From NCBI GenBank assembly GCA_027886175.1, contig JAJNNQ010000075.1:81509001-81573000 (forward strand): a stretch of DNA of 64,000 bases. Direction: 5' to 3'. Under the pieces are notes generated by a model that searched no databases, had not been told where the DNA came from, and saw nothing but the letters and a program-made list of their open reading frames with translations. Below are positions 53,201-60,440 of this stretch, piece after piece (the first letter of the stretch is position 1; every line of letters begins with the position of its first letter). Both the position numbers and the translations under genes were made by a program. This DNA is from Phylloscopus collybita (Eukaryota > Chordata > Aves > Passeriformes > Phylloscopidae).

Positions 53201-56200
53201 TATCACACATACATTCATAATTATACTTGAAATGATCGAAGGAATTTTTTAATCCTGGACTCCTACTCCACCTTAACACTATAGTTTGCACAGAATTAGA
53301 GTAATGATACTACATTCATCCCATAACACATTCACCAGAAGTCAACAGAAAGTAAGTGAAGTGCTCTGAGTGAGAAAAATTAAGGCAATGAGCCTCCAAG
53401 TCTCTCTTTTTCCTCCACTGCACTGAGTCAGTAACTGGGCTAAATAAAATCTCCATTCTGGTTTTGTCATTTCAGACAACCCAAAACAAAGCAGCCGTGT
53501 CCCAGTGTTCATTAAGGTTTTGGATGTAAATGACAATGCCCCAGAGTTTGCCATGTTTTACGAGACCTTCGTCTGTGAGAACGCAAAGGCGGAACAGGTG
53601 TGTTGTCTGCTCGTACTGAGAAAATATTCCAAATTAAATGAGTTTTGCTGCTACTCTTGCATTACCTCATCAAGCGGTGTACTTTGCATTGCATCAAACT
53701 TAATTGCAAAATTAAACAGTGGCTGCACAGTATCTGATTTCACTCAGTATTCTTCCAGCTGACATGATGGTATGTTTTTGAATGTTATTTTCTGTAGTGC
53801 AACTTGTTACCCCTGACTCATTTTCATTCTTTCATCCTTTGCTTTATTCAGGCACCTCCACTGTCTCCTTCAAAAACAATTTCACATCTGTAAATGTTAC
53901 AGGTCCTATCTGTGATACAACTATATTCTGCTAGATAACTCTCAGTCTACCCACTCGTATTGTGAAGTAGTTCAAAGTTACAGATGATCTGGAAGAGTCA
54001 AACAATTTCTGTGACATGAGATTTGGGTAGATAAATATAAATTCAGCTTGGACTGTCTCACCTTTCATCTCTATTCCTTGTCACATGCAAAGGTTTCCTA
54101 CCCATCTGCAGTGGCATTAACCCAAGCCTTCTGGTGAAATCAACATGATTTTCCTGCTGACTTTCAAATCCATTGTGCCACTCCCTGATGGTGTAGGATA
54201 TAATAGTATGGTGACCCTAAACAGCATCAGCAGCATGTGGATGACTTTTCATAAGCTCACCATAGCAACATCATTAGCCTTGAAGCAGAGGGAAAAAAAT
54301 GAATACAAAAGATTTCTTTTTTTACACTCTTTTTTAGACTTCATAAATAAACATAAAGTTCACTGACTTAGGAGATAATTTTTTTCTTATTGTTTCAGCT
54401 GATACAAACATTAAGTGCTGTTGATAGAGATGACTCTTACAATGGACATCAGTTTTCATTCTCCCTAGCTCCCGAGGCAGCCAGCAGCTCAAACTTTACA
54501 CTACAGGACAACAGAGGTGAATTTCTAGGAGGATTTTTCTTTGTTATCTTATCCTCGCTTTCACTCTTCAAATGAAGATTTAATGCATGCTTTGTGTTTC
54601 CAGACAACACAGCAGGGATTTTCACTCGAAAAACCAGATACAACCGGCATGAAACAAGTACTTACTTCTTGCCAGTGGTAATATCAGACAATGATTACCC
54701 CATCCAGAGCAGCACTGAAACGGTGACTATTCGAGTGTGTGCTTGCGACCATCGAGGAAAGATGCTCTCCTGTAATGCAGAAGCCTTGATTCATCCCACT
54801 GGTCTTAGCACTGGGGCTCTTATTGCCATTCTCCTCTGCATCATTATATTACTTGGTAAGTAGCTCGTGACATTTTGTTCCTTTCATGGTTATTTTGAGT
54901 TGCTATAATTATTATTCCAAGACTAGGACAAAGACAAAGTAAAGACATCATTTTCTTATCCTGTCTGTATATTATTGTATTTCCTCCTCTGAGGGCTGGT
55001 ACAAATGGGGTGTATAGGGCACAATCAGTTTAACCTTAGTTATCTAAAAGTTAGATATGAGGAAGAGGAGACAGCTGGGCTCCACACTCTGGTCAATGGA
55101 AAGATACACCTATAGAGAGACATTGATCCCATCCCATCCAATCCCATCCCATCCCATCTTTATTGGCATCTAAGGAGGACCAGACACATTACTCATAACC
55201 CCCTGCAGGTATCCACCCCTTTCTGTTGACCATAGAAAGAGGGCAGATAACTTAGTTTTGAAGAATTAACTTCTCATTTCTAAACTGAGGGGAAACAAGT
55301 ATCAGTAGTTTTTTTCCTGTTGGAAAAGAATGCTGAATGGTACTGAGGGACTCTCTCAAAGGCTGCAGGGCCCTCCATTTCAGCCACCTTTGATTAGAAA
55401 GAGGTTGGATCCTGAGTGTGGAGGATGTGCAGAGCTTTGGCTTCGGCACTTACAGGTGGTCAGTGGTCTCATGTGTGTGTATATATATATATAAAATATA
55501 TATATATATAAAATAAGGACAGTTTGCAACATCTCTCACATACCTGTCAGGTTCCACCTCTCTTGTACTGCAAACAGAGATAGTTGGTCATTTGGCCATT
55601 ATCTGTACCTGTTCATCTGGGGACAACTGTACAGCACAACACAGGCTGTTCTCTGGGAGAGGTTATTAGGATGTTAGAAGAAAAGAAGGCGTTCAGACCA
55701 ATTTTACAGCAGTAGGGTTAGGCAGGGGAGAAGATGTTTCCTTCATGATTCTACTAATTTTTATCGTACTCCTATCTTCCTTGGACATGTTTATCACCAC
55801 TTCAGGGTCATCCTGATCTTTACTTTTAACAAAATTTTCTTCTCCAGTAATGAGTTGAAGATGAGGTTGTGGTTCTCAGACTAGCATTGTAGTCATGGCT
55901 TGCTCAAATAAGCTCTGTCCCATTTTCAGAAAAGATTCCCACAATAACAATCTGATCTTTAATTCACCATTAAATTCATTTTTCAAAACATGGTATCATT
56001 GCCCCCAAGGGCTGAGCTCACTTTGTATTAAGTTCCTTACCAGAAAAAGTAATGTAATGCTGCAGGTCGTCTTGCACTCGTTAGTACAACTGTGCTCATT
56101 AATATCAATCTGACATTAAACGATTTCCTGTTTTATGTCAATCGAAAATAATTGATTCTGTGTGCTAAGCAGCACTTTATGTCAATTACTGCTCATGCCA

Positions 56201-59005
56201 CCATGCACCATAAGCAGATTTTCAATTAACTCAGCTATATAATTTTCTATTTTCAGGTTGGTTGCAGGGTTTGAATGTGCAACCACTACTGAGTGAAAAA
56301 CAATACTCTGGGCAGACCTGAACCACAACTCAAAGTTTAACAGCAACAAAAAGTGCCTGTAAATTGCTAGGTTTATATGCAGTTTGAGTAAGTTTAGCAT
56401 CTTATCAGGAGGTTTCAGATACTGCTGAGCACAGACATGCAAATAAAGGTGATGTACTTCAATATGTAGCTTATGATGGGGTCTTTTTCCTGCAAGTTCA
56501 GCACAAAGCAGTAAAACCCACGTATCAGACATGATGTATTTATCAGTCTCATCCTTGCATATTCTGTGTAACACTGTTTTTGTAATGAGATACTTCAGCA
56601 ATTCTTTGATGGAAAATCTGTCATTCCTATGCTTTCTCAGACCATTCTACTAGCCACTGTTCCAGAAGCCCATTCCAAATTGACATTGTGTTTTTTAAGT
56701 TTTCCAAAATGTTCTCCAGCTATCTCTCTTCTTTCATACACACCTTTCACCAGTCCTTCCACACAGTGCCACAGCTTTTTGCTCTTGAGGAAGACAATTG
56801 TCTCTAACTGCATTTTTGCACAGCAGCATGAAGAAGCATCACTCAAACTAGGACCCTTCTATGACACCATAAGTAAATCCTCATCCTTAGGCTGAGATCC
56901 TAATTCAATCTGAACCACCTCTCCTAATCCCTCAACTTCTCCATCCATTTCCTTTCAATTCATATTGACAGATGTTCCTCCTTATTCACAGTATTCCTGT
57001 GGTAAGACACAGCATTTTCCTACTTTATCCTGTCCTGTTGATGATCTTCTGTAGTCAATCTTCAAGATGCTCAGGCACACCTACAGACAGTATTTTGCTC
57101 TAAGCAATCCTGCAGAGGAACTCATTATTTAAAAAAAAAAAAAAAACCAACCAAATTAAAAACAAACAAACAAACAACCAAAACCAAACAAAAACACCCC
57201 ACCACCACCAGAAGAAAAACCTACCAGAATCTCTTTCAAAGGAAACTAAGAATGATAAGGTTCAATGGAATAAAGTTTTGGGTTGGGGATACCCTTAGTC
57301 CTTGATGTTGACCTTAAAAGGTTACAACTGAGGAAAGGACTGAAAAAAAATTCTTTGACAGTCGCTGTGCTTGACTCACATGCCATTTTAGAAGCACAGC
57401 TGACATGAAGGATCATTGTGATCCACCTTATCATCTCACATCAATGAGTTTAGGCATTTCTGCTTTGCTTTGCTATGAAAAAACTGTAAAGACAGCAAGA
57501 TGTGTCCTTCCTTGGAATTTGCACAGCAGAGATGAAATGCTGGGCACTGCAAACCTCAGACTACCAAAGCAACACTGACAGCAGAAATATATCCCTGCTC
57601 CTTGCTACTGTTCATTTGTCAATATTCAGCCATTTACATCTTAATGTAGAATCCAGATAAGAAATCTGAAACTGGCTTCTATAGGCGAGTGTTGACAATA
57701 TCCCCTTCCATGCTCTGGGTCTACTTCTCCATCACTACTGAAAATCATTATTGAGTAAAAAAATTAAAATTTGCATCAGGGTCACAGAAAGGGTTCCTTC
57801 CCTCCAAATAAATAAAAAAGTATGTGTATGCAAACACACACTTTGAAGGACATAAAATACGTTCTAGAAATCTGTCAGATTAAAAAATACCTTTATCATA
57901 TCTCATCAGTCCATTATTTAATTTTTGTACTTTTCAAGATGATGTGCATTGTAAAAACATTCCAGGGAAGTTAATAAAATTCAGGCTTTGTTCTGGCTGA
58001 AAATCCACTCCATATTCCAAGCTTTCCTCCCAGAGAAGGATAGATTTACTTATCTTGAAATTTAGCTTTGCTAAGCTCAGTAGATACCATCCTTGTCCAT
58101 AGCAGAATTTTGCATATTGTCCAAGGGGTTCCACATAAATAAATAACATCTGACGTTACTTATTCTGGAAAAAAAAGTGTTTCTTCCTTTCCATTAAACT
58201 AGTTCTGTTCTCAAGGTGACAAAATTAGTCTATGGCTCTGGGTAACAAAGTTCCTACTGGCAAAAAGGCCCTCTGCTTGGCCTCCTACAAGCTTGGCATC
58301 TCCTTTCTTCTGTGCATCCGTGCCATTTCATCTCCCATGGAACTCACAGGCAGAGCAAGCGCCGCCTGAAAATCTGATGTGCACATCTTCACTTTTTCAA
58401 AACATCCTCTCAAACTTCAAACTAAAGCAGAGGCGCAGCGTTTCCTCTGGGCTTTAATGGAGTTGGGGATTAACCTTCTTTCCCTTTCTCTTTCGCGGTT
58501 GTTTTTGTTTGCAGTTACCGTGGTGCTGTTCGCAGCACTCCGACGGCAGCGGAAAAAAGAGCCTTTGATAATCTCCAAAGAAGACATCAGAGACAACATT
58601 GTCAGTTACAACGATGAAGGTGGTGGAGAGGAAGACACCCAGGCGTTTGATATTGGCACGCTGAGGAATCCCGAAGCCATAGATGATAATAAATTACGCA
58701 GAGACATTGTGCCGGAAACGCTTTTCATGCCGCGGCGGACTGCGACGGCGCGAGACAACACGGATGTCAGAGATTTCATTAACCAAAGGTTAAAGGAGAA
58801 CGATACAGATCCAACAGCCCCCCCGTATGACTCACTGGCCACCTACGCCTACGAAGGTAACGGTTCTGTGGCCGAGTCCCTCAGCTCCTTGGAGTCGGTG
58901 ACTACCGACGGAGACCAGGACTACGATTACCTCAGTGACTGGGGACCTCGGTTTAAAAAGCTGGCAGATATGTATGGCTCAATGGACAGTGACAAAGACT
59001 CTTAA
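14055..59005 (+). CDS. CDH6: CDH6, cadherin-6 (type II classical cadherin), 11 coding exons, complete
   Basis: Join 14055-14282, 35835-36129, 37568-37687, 39653-39820, 41360-41547, 42987-43240, 48961-49097, 53476-53597, 54399-54516, 54604-54855 and 58515-59005: 2,373 nt, 790 residues plus TAA. The product is a single-pass plasma-membrane glycoprotein for calcium-dependent homophilic adhesion; its tail binds p120-catenin and beta-catenin. Visible: signal peptide (about 1-18), prodomain ending in the furin-type site RSKR (50-53), mature SWMW (54-57) with two tryptophans typical of type II cadherins, EC1-EC5 (about 54-159, 160-268, 269-383, 384-486, 487-608), membrane helix (about 616-636) and tail (637-790). 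Calcium motifs are intact: DRE at 117-119, 225-227 and 447-449; DxNDN at 151-155, 260-264 and 480-484. The length equals human CDH6 and the protein matches it almost throughout, which separates it from CDH9, CDH10 and other paralogues. In chicken this protein (cadherin-6B) acts in premigratory neural crest. No frameshift or stop is seen. Confidence 0.97.
15440..15720. repeat. Purine-rich (AG) low-complexity stretch
   Basis: Plus strand dominated by A and G (gag/gaa/gga mixtures) over nearly 300 nt. The lysine/glutamate-rich ORF at 15422-15625 is explained by this composition. Confidence 0.75.
17814..17883. repeat. A-rich tract with (AAAAT)n and poly-A
   Basis: Four AAAAT-like pentamers followed by a 14-nt A run and A/C-rich sequence. 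Confidence 0.9.
19420..19460. repeat. C/T-rich tract
   Basis: CCCCTTTCCCCTCCACCCCT followed by further CCTCC units; the complementary strand is G-rich. Confidence 0.8.
21639..21662. repeat. 12-nt tandem duplication (GAGGATTTAAAG twice)
   Basis: Two perfect adjacent copies. A separate pair of TGGGAATAACAAC repeats lies nearby at 21792 and 21813. Confidence 0.85.
22306..22330. repeat. 25-nt poly-T run
   Basis: Uninterrupted T run just beside the minus-strand CR1 fragment. CR1 elements normally lack a poly(A) tail, so the link is uncertain. Confidence 0.95.
22340..22960 (-). repeat. Decayed CR1 LINE fragment (endonuclease end of ORF2)
   Basis: Read on the minus strand, pieces in shifting frames match the avian CR1 ORF2 pattern: [13 protein letters not shown] (near 22690-22730), [15 protein letters not shown] (near 22610-22660), then [15 protein letters not shown] (near 22500-22540). 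In CR1 these correspond to the region after the CYRPPDQ motif, the GDFN(H/Y)PDICW motif of the endonuclease end, and the DEPTRG..LDL motif. Frameshifts and stops show that the copy is dead. The reverse transcriptase portion is not recognisable next to it, so the copy is also truncated. Edges are approximate. Confidence 0.8.
28096..28150. repeat. A-rich tract with (AAAC)n
   Basis: A 16-nt A run followed by CAAA tetramers and further A/C-rich sequence. Confidence 0.9.
34045..34135 (+). repeat. Possible MIR-like SINE remnant
   Basis: GACTCAAGAGACCTAAATTC, TATTCC and GACTAGCCTTCTGGGAAACT line up loosely with the MIR 5' half (gagacctgggttctattcc, actagctgtgtgacct). The match is weaker than at 60140 and may be chance. 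Confidence 0.3.
35762..35820. repeat. Long T-rich pyrimidine tract before coding exon 2
   Basis: Near-continuous T/C sequence, including a run of about 17 T, ends shortly before the acceptor at 35834 and forms an unusually long polypyrimidine tract. Confidence 0.9.
35835..36129 (+). CDS. CDH6: CDH6 coding exon 2: most of EC1 and start of EC2 (residues 77-174)
   Basis: The 295-nt exon lies between an acceptor ending CACCAG (35834) and donor GTAGGT (36130), phase 0 in and phase 1 out. It begins [10 protein letters not shown], then the EC1 body with LDRE (116-119) and the EC1-EC2 linker DINDNEP (151-157), which supplies calcium ligands. The length is the one expected for this exon in type II cadherins. 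Two points differ from human CDH6 as I recall it: K83-G84-D85 replaces RGD, and N165-A166-S167 forms a sequon where human has TAT. Confidence 0.97.
36130..37567 (+). other. CDH6: CDH6 intron after coding exon 2
   Basis: 1.4 kb AT-rich intron bounded by GTAGGT and CTGCAG. It contains an (AAAC)n tract at 37499-37522 shortly before the acceptor; nothing else is recognised. Confidence 0.9.
37499..37522. repeat. (AAAC)n microsatellite
   Basis: Five to six CAAA units in the intron about 45 nt upstream of the coding exon 3 acceptor. Confidence 0.9.
37568..37687 (+). CDS. CDH6: CDH6 coding exon 3: EC2, N-terminal part (residues 176-214 plus split codons)
   Basis: The 120-nt exon follows an acceptor ending CTGCAG (37567) and stops at donor GTCAGG (37688), a weaker than average donor. 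Phase 1 in, phase 1 out. It encodes [14 protein letters not shown] and the following strands of EC2, with the calcium-binding DAD at 185-187. The sequence is nearly identical to human CDH6 here. Skipping this exon would keep the frame, because it is a multiple of three with equal phases. Confidence 0.97.
37688..39652 (+). other. CDH6: CDH6 intron after coding exon 3
   Basis: 2.0 kb intron bounded by GTCAGG and TTACAG. No repeats or genes are recognised; an A-rich (antisense) or T-rich run occurs near 39580. Confidence 0.9.
39653..39820 (+). CDS. CDH6: CDH6 coding exon 4: EC2, C-terminal part (residues 216-270 plus split codons)
   Basis: The 168-nt exon lies between an acceptor ending TTACAG (39652) and donor GTATGG (39821), phase 1 in and out. 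It encodes MDRE (224-227), a sequon at N255-I-T and the EC2-EC3 linker DVNDNPP (260-266). The reading frame runs a little into the intron before a stop at about 39849, so donor failure would truncate the protein after EC2. Confidence 0.97.
39821..41359 (+). other. CDH6: CDH6 intron after coding exon 4
   Basis: 1.5 kb intron bounded by GTATGG and CTGTAG. A pyrimidine-rich stretch lies around 40500-40590. The last 327 nt are open in the frame of the following exon. Confidence 0.9.
41360..41547 (+). CDS. CDH6: CDH6 coding exon 5: EC3, N-terminal part (residues 272-333)
   Basis: The 188-nt exon follows an acceptor ending CTGTAG (41359) and ends after the KK pair (332-333) at donor GTACAA (41548), a weak donor downstream of a favourable AAG. 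Phase 1 in, phase 0 out. It encodes TYQFRAPE at the start of EC3 and the calcium-binding DAD (294-296). This is one of the more diverged stretches against human CDH6. The same frame is open for about 327 nt upstream into the intron. Confidence 0.96.
41548..42986 (+). other. CDH6: CDH6 intron after coding exon 5
   Basis: 1.4 kb intron bounded by the weak donor GTACAA and acceptor TTCCCAG. A poly-A run is at 42068-42082; nothing else is recognised. Confidence 0.9.
42987..43240 (+). CDS. CDH6: CDH6 coding exon 6: EC3 end and EC4 start (residues 334-417)
   Basis: The 254-nt exon lies between a pyrimidine-rich acceptor ending TTCCCAG (42986) and donor GTAAGC (43241), phase 0 in and phase 2 out. 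It encodes LDFE (335-338), the conserved stretch [16 protein letters not shown] and the EC3-EC4 linker DVDEPP (376-381). That atypical linker is shared by type II cadherins. Residues 399-401 read N-S-I, so the sequon known at this place in human CDH6 is absent. Confidence 0.97.
43241..48960 (+). other. CDH6: CDH6 intron after coding exon 6
   Basis: 5.7 kb AT-rich intron bounded by GTAAGC and TTTGCAG. A short AT-rich duplicated motif (TTTAAATAAA twice) lies at about 43925-43955. A slightly GC-richer stretch occurs near 47780-48110. No gene or clear mobile element is recognised. Confidence 0.9.
48961..49097 (+). CDS. CDH6: CDH6 coding exon 7: EC4 (residues 419-463 plus split codons)
   Basis: The 137-nt exon follows an acceptor ending TTTGCAG (48960) and ends at consensus donor GTAAGT (49098), phase 2 in and phase 1 out. 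It encodes [15 protein letters not shown], the sequons N437-G-S and N455-I-T, and LDRE (446-449) of EC4. The match with human CDH6 is very close. Introns on both sides are several kilobases long. Confidence 0.97.
49098..53475 (+). other. CDH6: CDH6 intron after coding exon 7
   Basis: 4.4 kb intron bounded by GTAAGT and TTTCAG. It contains a 21-nt perfect direct repeat (52099 and 52137) and, directly after it, a 201-codon sense ORF (52328-52933) of unknown meaning. Confidence 0.9.
52099..52157. repeat. 21-nt perfect direct repeat at a 38-nt spacing
   Basis: CAACAAGCTACTATAATGAA plus T occurs at 52099-52119 and again at 52137-52157. Flanking similarity (TAAA before each copy) suggests a recent 38-nt tandem duplication. 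Confidence 0.9.
53476..53597 (+). CDS. CDH6: CDH6 coding exon 8: EC4-EC5 boundary (residues 465-504)
   Basis: The 122-nt exon lies between an acceptor ending TTTCAG (53475) and donor GTGTGT (53598), phase 1 in and phase 0 out. It encodes NNPKQSSRV, the EC4-EC5 linker DVNDNAPEF (480-488) and C497, the first of the EC5 cysteines. The frame stays open into the intron until about 53762, so retention of this intron would end the protein before the membrane segment. Confidence 0.97.
53598..54398 (+). other. CDH6: CDH6 intron after coding exon 8
   Basis: 0.8 kb intron bounded by GTGTGT and GTTTCAG. Nothing else is recognised in it. Confidence 0.9.
54399..54516 (+). CDS. CDH6: CDH6 coding exon 9: EC5 (residues 505-543)
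   Basis: The 118-nt exon follows an acceptor ending GTTTCAG (54398) and ends at donor GTGAAT (54517), phase 0 in and phase 1 out. It encodes [24 protein letters not shown] and the sequon N536-F-T. It is separated from the next exon by an intron of only 87 nt, the shortest in the gene. Confidence 0.97.
54604..54855 (+). CDS. CDH6: CDH6 coding exon 10: EC5 end and start of membrane helix (residues 545-627)
   Basis: The 252-nt exon lies between an acceptor ending GTTTCCAG (54603) and consensus donor GTAAGT (54856), phase 1 in and out. It encodes the membrane-proximal EC5 with conserved cysteines C589, C591 and C600, then [17 protein letters not shown], the first part of the transmembrane segment. 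The cysteine pattern is a hallmark of classical cadherin EC5. Confidence 0.97.
55126..55160. repeat. ATCCC pentanucleotide array
   Basis: About seven units of ATCCC with one imperfect unit (ATCCA). Confidence 0.9.
55471..55514. repeat. TG/TA compound microsatellite
   Basis: A short TG run is followed by TA dinucleotides interrupted by an AAAA block, then TA again. Confidence 0.9.
57130..57215. repeat. A-rich tract with CAAA/CCAA units and a CCA run
   Basis: A 17-nt A run, then irregular CAAA and CCAA units, ending in CACCACCACCAG. Confidence 0.85.
58515..59005 (+). CDS. CDH6: CDH6 coding exon 11: rest of membrane helix and cytoplasmic tail (residues 629-790)
   Basis: The last coding exon follows an acceptor ending GTTTGCAG (58514). 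It completes the membrane helix (VTVVLFAAL), then a basic stop-transfer RRQRKK (637-642). The juxtamembrane p120-catenin core lies around EEDTQAFD (666-673). The C-terminal catenin-binding region (about 707-790) includes [22 protein letters not shown], the acidic/serine-rich SSLESVTTD and [15 protein letters not shown] is at 59003-59005. It is almost identical to human CDH6, is GC-richer than the surrounding introns and contains several CpGs. Confidence 0.98.
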
Positions 59006-59012
59006 TATGCTG

Positions 59013-59044
59013 GTTTTTTGTTTTGTTTTGTTTTGTTTTGTTTT
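59013..59044. repeat. CDH6: (TTTTG)n in proximal 3' UTR
   Basis: Five consecutive TTTTG units begin within 10 nt of the CDH6 stop codon. Confidence 0.95.
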
Positions 59045-59733
59045 CTCTCTTCCTCATTCCCAGAAGCAGCATTGGGATATGTGAAGTGGCTATTTCTTTC
59101 TGTTTCTCCACAGCTGTTTGAAAGGGTTCTCTATTCTACACGTTTGAATTGTCTAATGACTGCAGTCTGTGTGGTCTGTGCAGTCTGTTAGCCATCAGAA
59201 AACTTTCTCTAGTATTATTTTATGCGCTTCCAAGAGGTAAAATCCTTATTTTTTGAGTGCATCCAGTTTACCAAGCCAATCTTACAGGCACAGCAGTAGT
59301 GGAGGGGAAAAAAAGGATCAGATGGGGAGCAATATTTTTACTTGTTCTGCTTATATTGTAAATTGGAGTATATTACTGTTTAAGCTCACTTGCTTTTTAC
59401 TTGTATTCAGACTATTCAGCTCAAACGACTGCTCTGTCGATTGTGTATTGCACATCCCAATGTAATGAGGTACCCTAGTTTACCCTATGTATTATAGTCA
59501 AAAGTAGTGGTGATGGAATGAAGGTTTATTATACAAGTAGAGTAAGCTGAGAAAAGAACATCAAAGACGCATTTTACTCATGAGGAGGGTAGAGAGGCTT
59601 AATGGTCATTTGAACCTGAGTGTTTCTCTAGAACTCACCATTGCCCCATTGCACTGAATCATACTAACACACACATATATATAGTTCATTGACTGCCCTG
59701 TATATATTCTTTGGACCTAGCATTGCTGGAGAG

Positions 59734-59759
59734 GTGTGTGTGTGTGCACGTGTGTGTGG
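59734..59759. repeat. GT dinucleotide tract in 3' UTR
   Basis: Two GT runs separated by GCAC; the centre GTGTGCACGTGTG is partly self-complementary. Confidence 0.85.
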
Positions 59760-60139
59760 TCAGTAGCCCCAATATATAATTCTTAGATGGTTTCCCCGTT
59801 CTAACCCAGGCTTGCTTTGCAATGCAGGGAAAGTCATCAAATCCAGCTTCAGATTAGGTCATGACTTGAAGGAAGCAACAGATCATAACTGTGTTTCTGT
59901 TTGCACTTTCTCAGTCAGCCTCCACCTGCACATCAGTTCAGTGACGGCCACTGTCCTGGGGACCTTGGAGTCAGGATGTTCATATCCAGCCACTCCTGCC
60001 TGTTCTCGTGTGCAGGTGGGGAGGAGTGACCTCAAGGTGACTGCCACCCTCTGGGGCAAAAGGAGCAACTGCAGAGGAGGAAAGTGCTTTTTTTTGTCCT
60101 GACCTTCTTTGCCTAGATGTCCAGGGTGGATTCCTGACT

Positions 60140-60245
60140 GACTCTCTGCCCAGTTTTGCTATCTGTAAAATGGGGAAATAATGCCTACCTCATCAGGATG
60201 TTGCAAGAACTATGTAAGACATTTGGAAAATGCTTTAGAAATGGA
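60140..60245 (+). repeat. MIR-type SINE remnant in the CDH6 3' UTR
   Basis: The run CAGTTTTGCTATCTGTAAAA followed by TGGGGAAATAATGCCTACCT and CATCAGGATGTTGCAAGAAC follows the 3' half of the ancient MIR consensus (cag-ttcctcatctgtaaaatgggg, cctacctcatagggttgttg, gtaaagcgctt). Similarity continues weakly to about 60245. The element contains CTACCTCA at 60185-60192. Confidence 0.75.
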
Positions 60246-60409
60246 AAACACTGTCATTCTGCCAGAGGAAATAACTTTTCATGCTTTGGGGTAGTTGTTT
60301 CCTTTTTTTTTCTTCTAGACTCAAGCCCTGAATGAACAAATAAGTGAGAATTAATAATCATTCTGGTGGCCTGAAAAGGAGGGGTTTATAATTATAACTC
60401 ATTTTTTTA

Positions 60410-60415
60410 AATAAA
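60410..60415 (+). terminator. Candidate poly(A) signal AATAAA for CDH6
   Basis: Canonical AATAAA in AT-rich sequence about 1.4 kb after the stop codon. It is the first such hexamer downstream of the stop that I see. Use is not proven. Confidence 0.4.
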
Positions 60416-60440
60416 CTACTCAGCCAGGGTTGTTAAAAAC

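Larger units (their letters stand above)
54856..58514 (+). other. CDH6: CDH6 intron before the last coding exon
   Basis: 3.7 kb intron bounded by GTAAGT and TTTGCAG. It holds an ATCCC pentamer array (55126), a TG/TA microsatellite (55471) and an A-rich tract (57130). The final 150 nt carry several CpGs and an in-frame ATG that reads into the last exon. Confidence 0.9.
59006..60440 (+). other. CDH6: CDH6 3' UTR, proximal part (end uncertain)
   Basis: The segment directly follows the stop codon. It contains a (TTTTG)n tract at 59013-59044, GT/TA-rich tracts near 59665-59760, a MIR-like SINE remnant at 60140-60245 and the first canonical AATAAA at 60410-60415. If that signal is used, the 3' UTR is about 1.4 kb. 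Mammalian CDH6 transcripts have longer 3' UTRs, so further poly(A) sites downstream are likely. The boundary is not settled by sequence alone. Confidence 0.6.

Noticed and set aside
53598..53762. Read-through of coding exon 8 as a deliberate secreted CDH6 isoform
   Set aside because: The frame is open for 55 codons but I see no nearby AATAAA; no evidence beyond an open frame.
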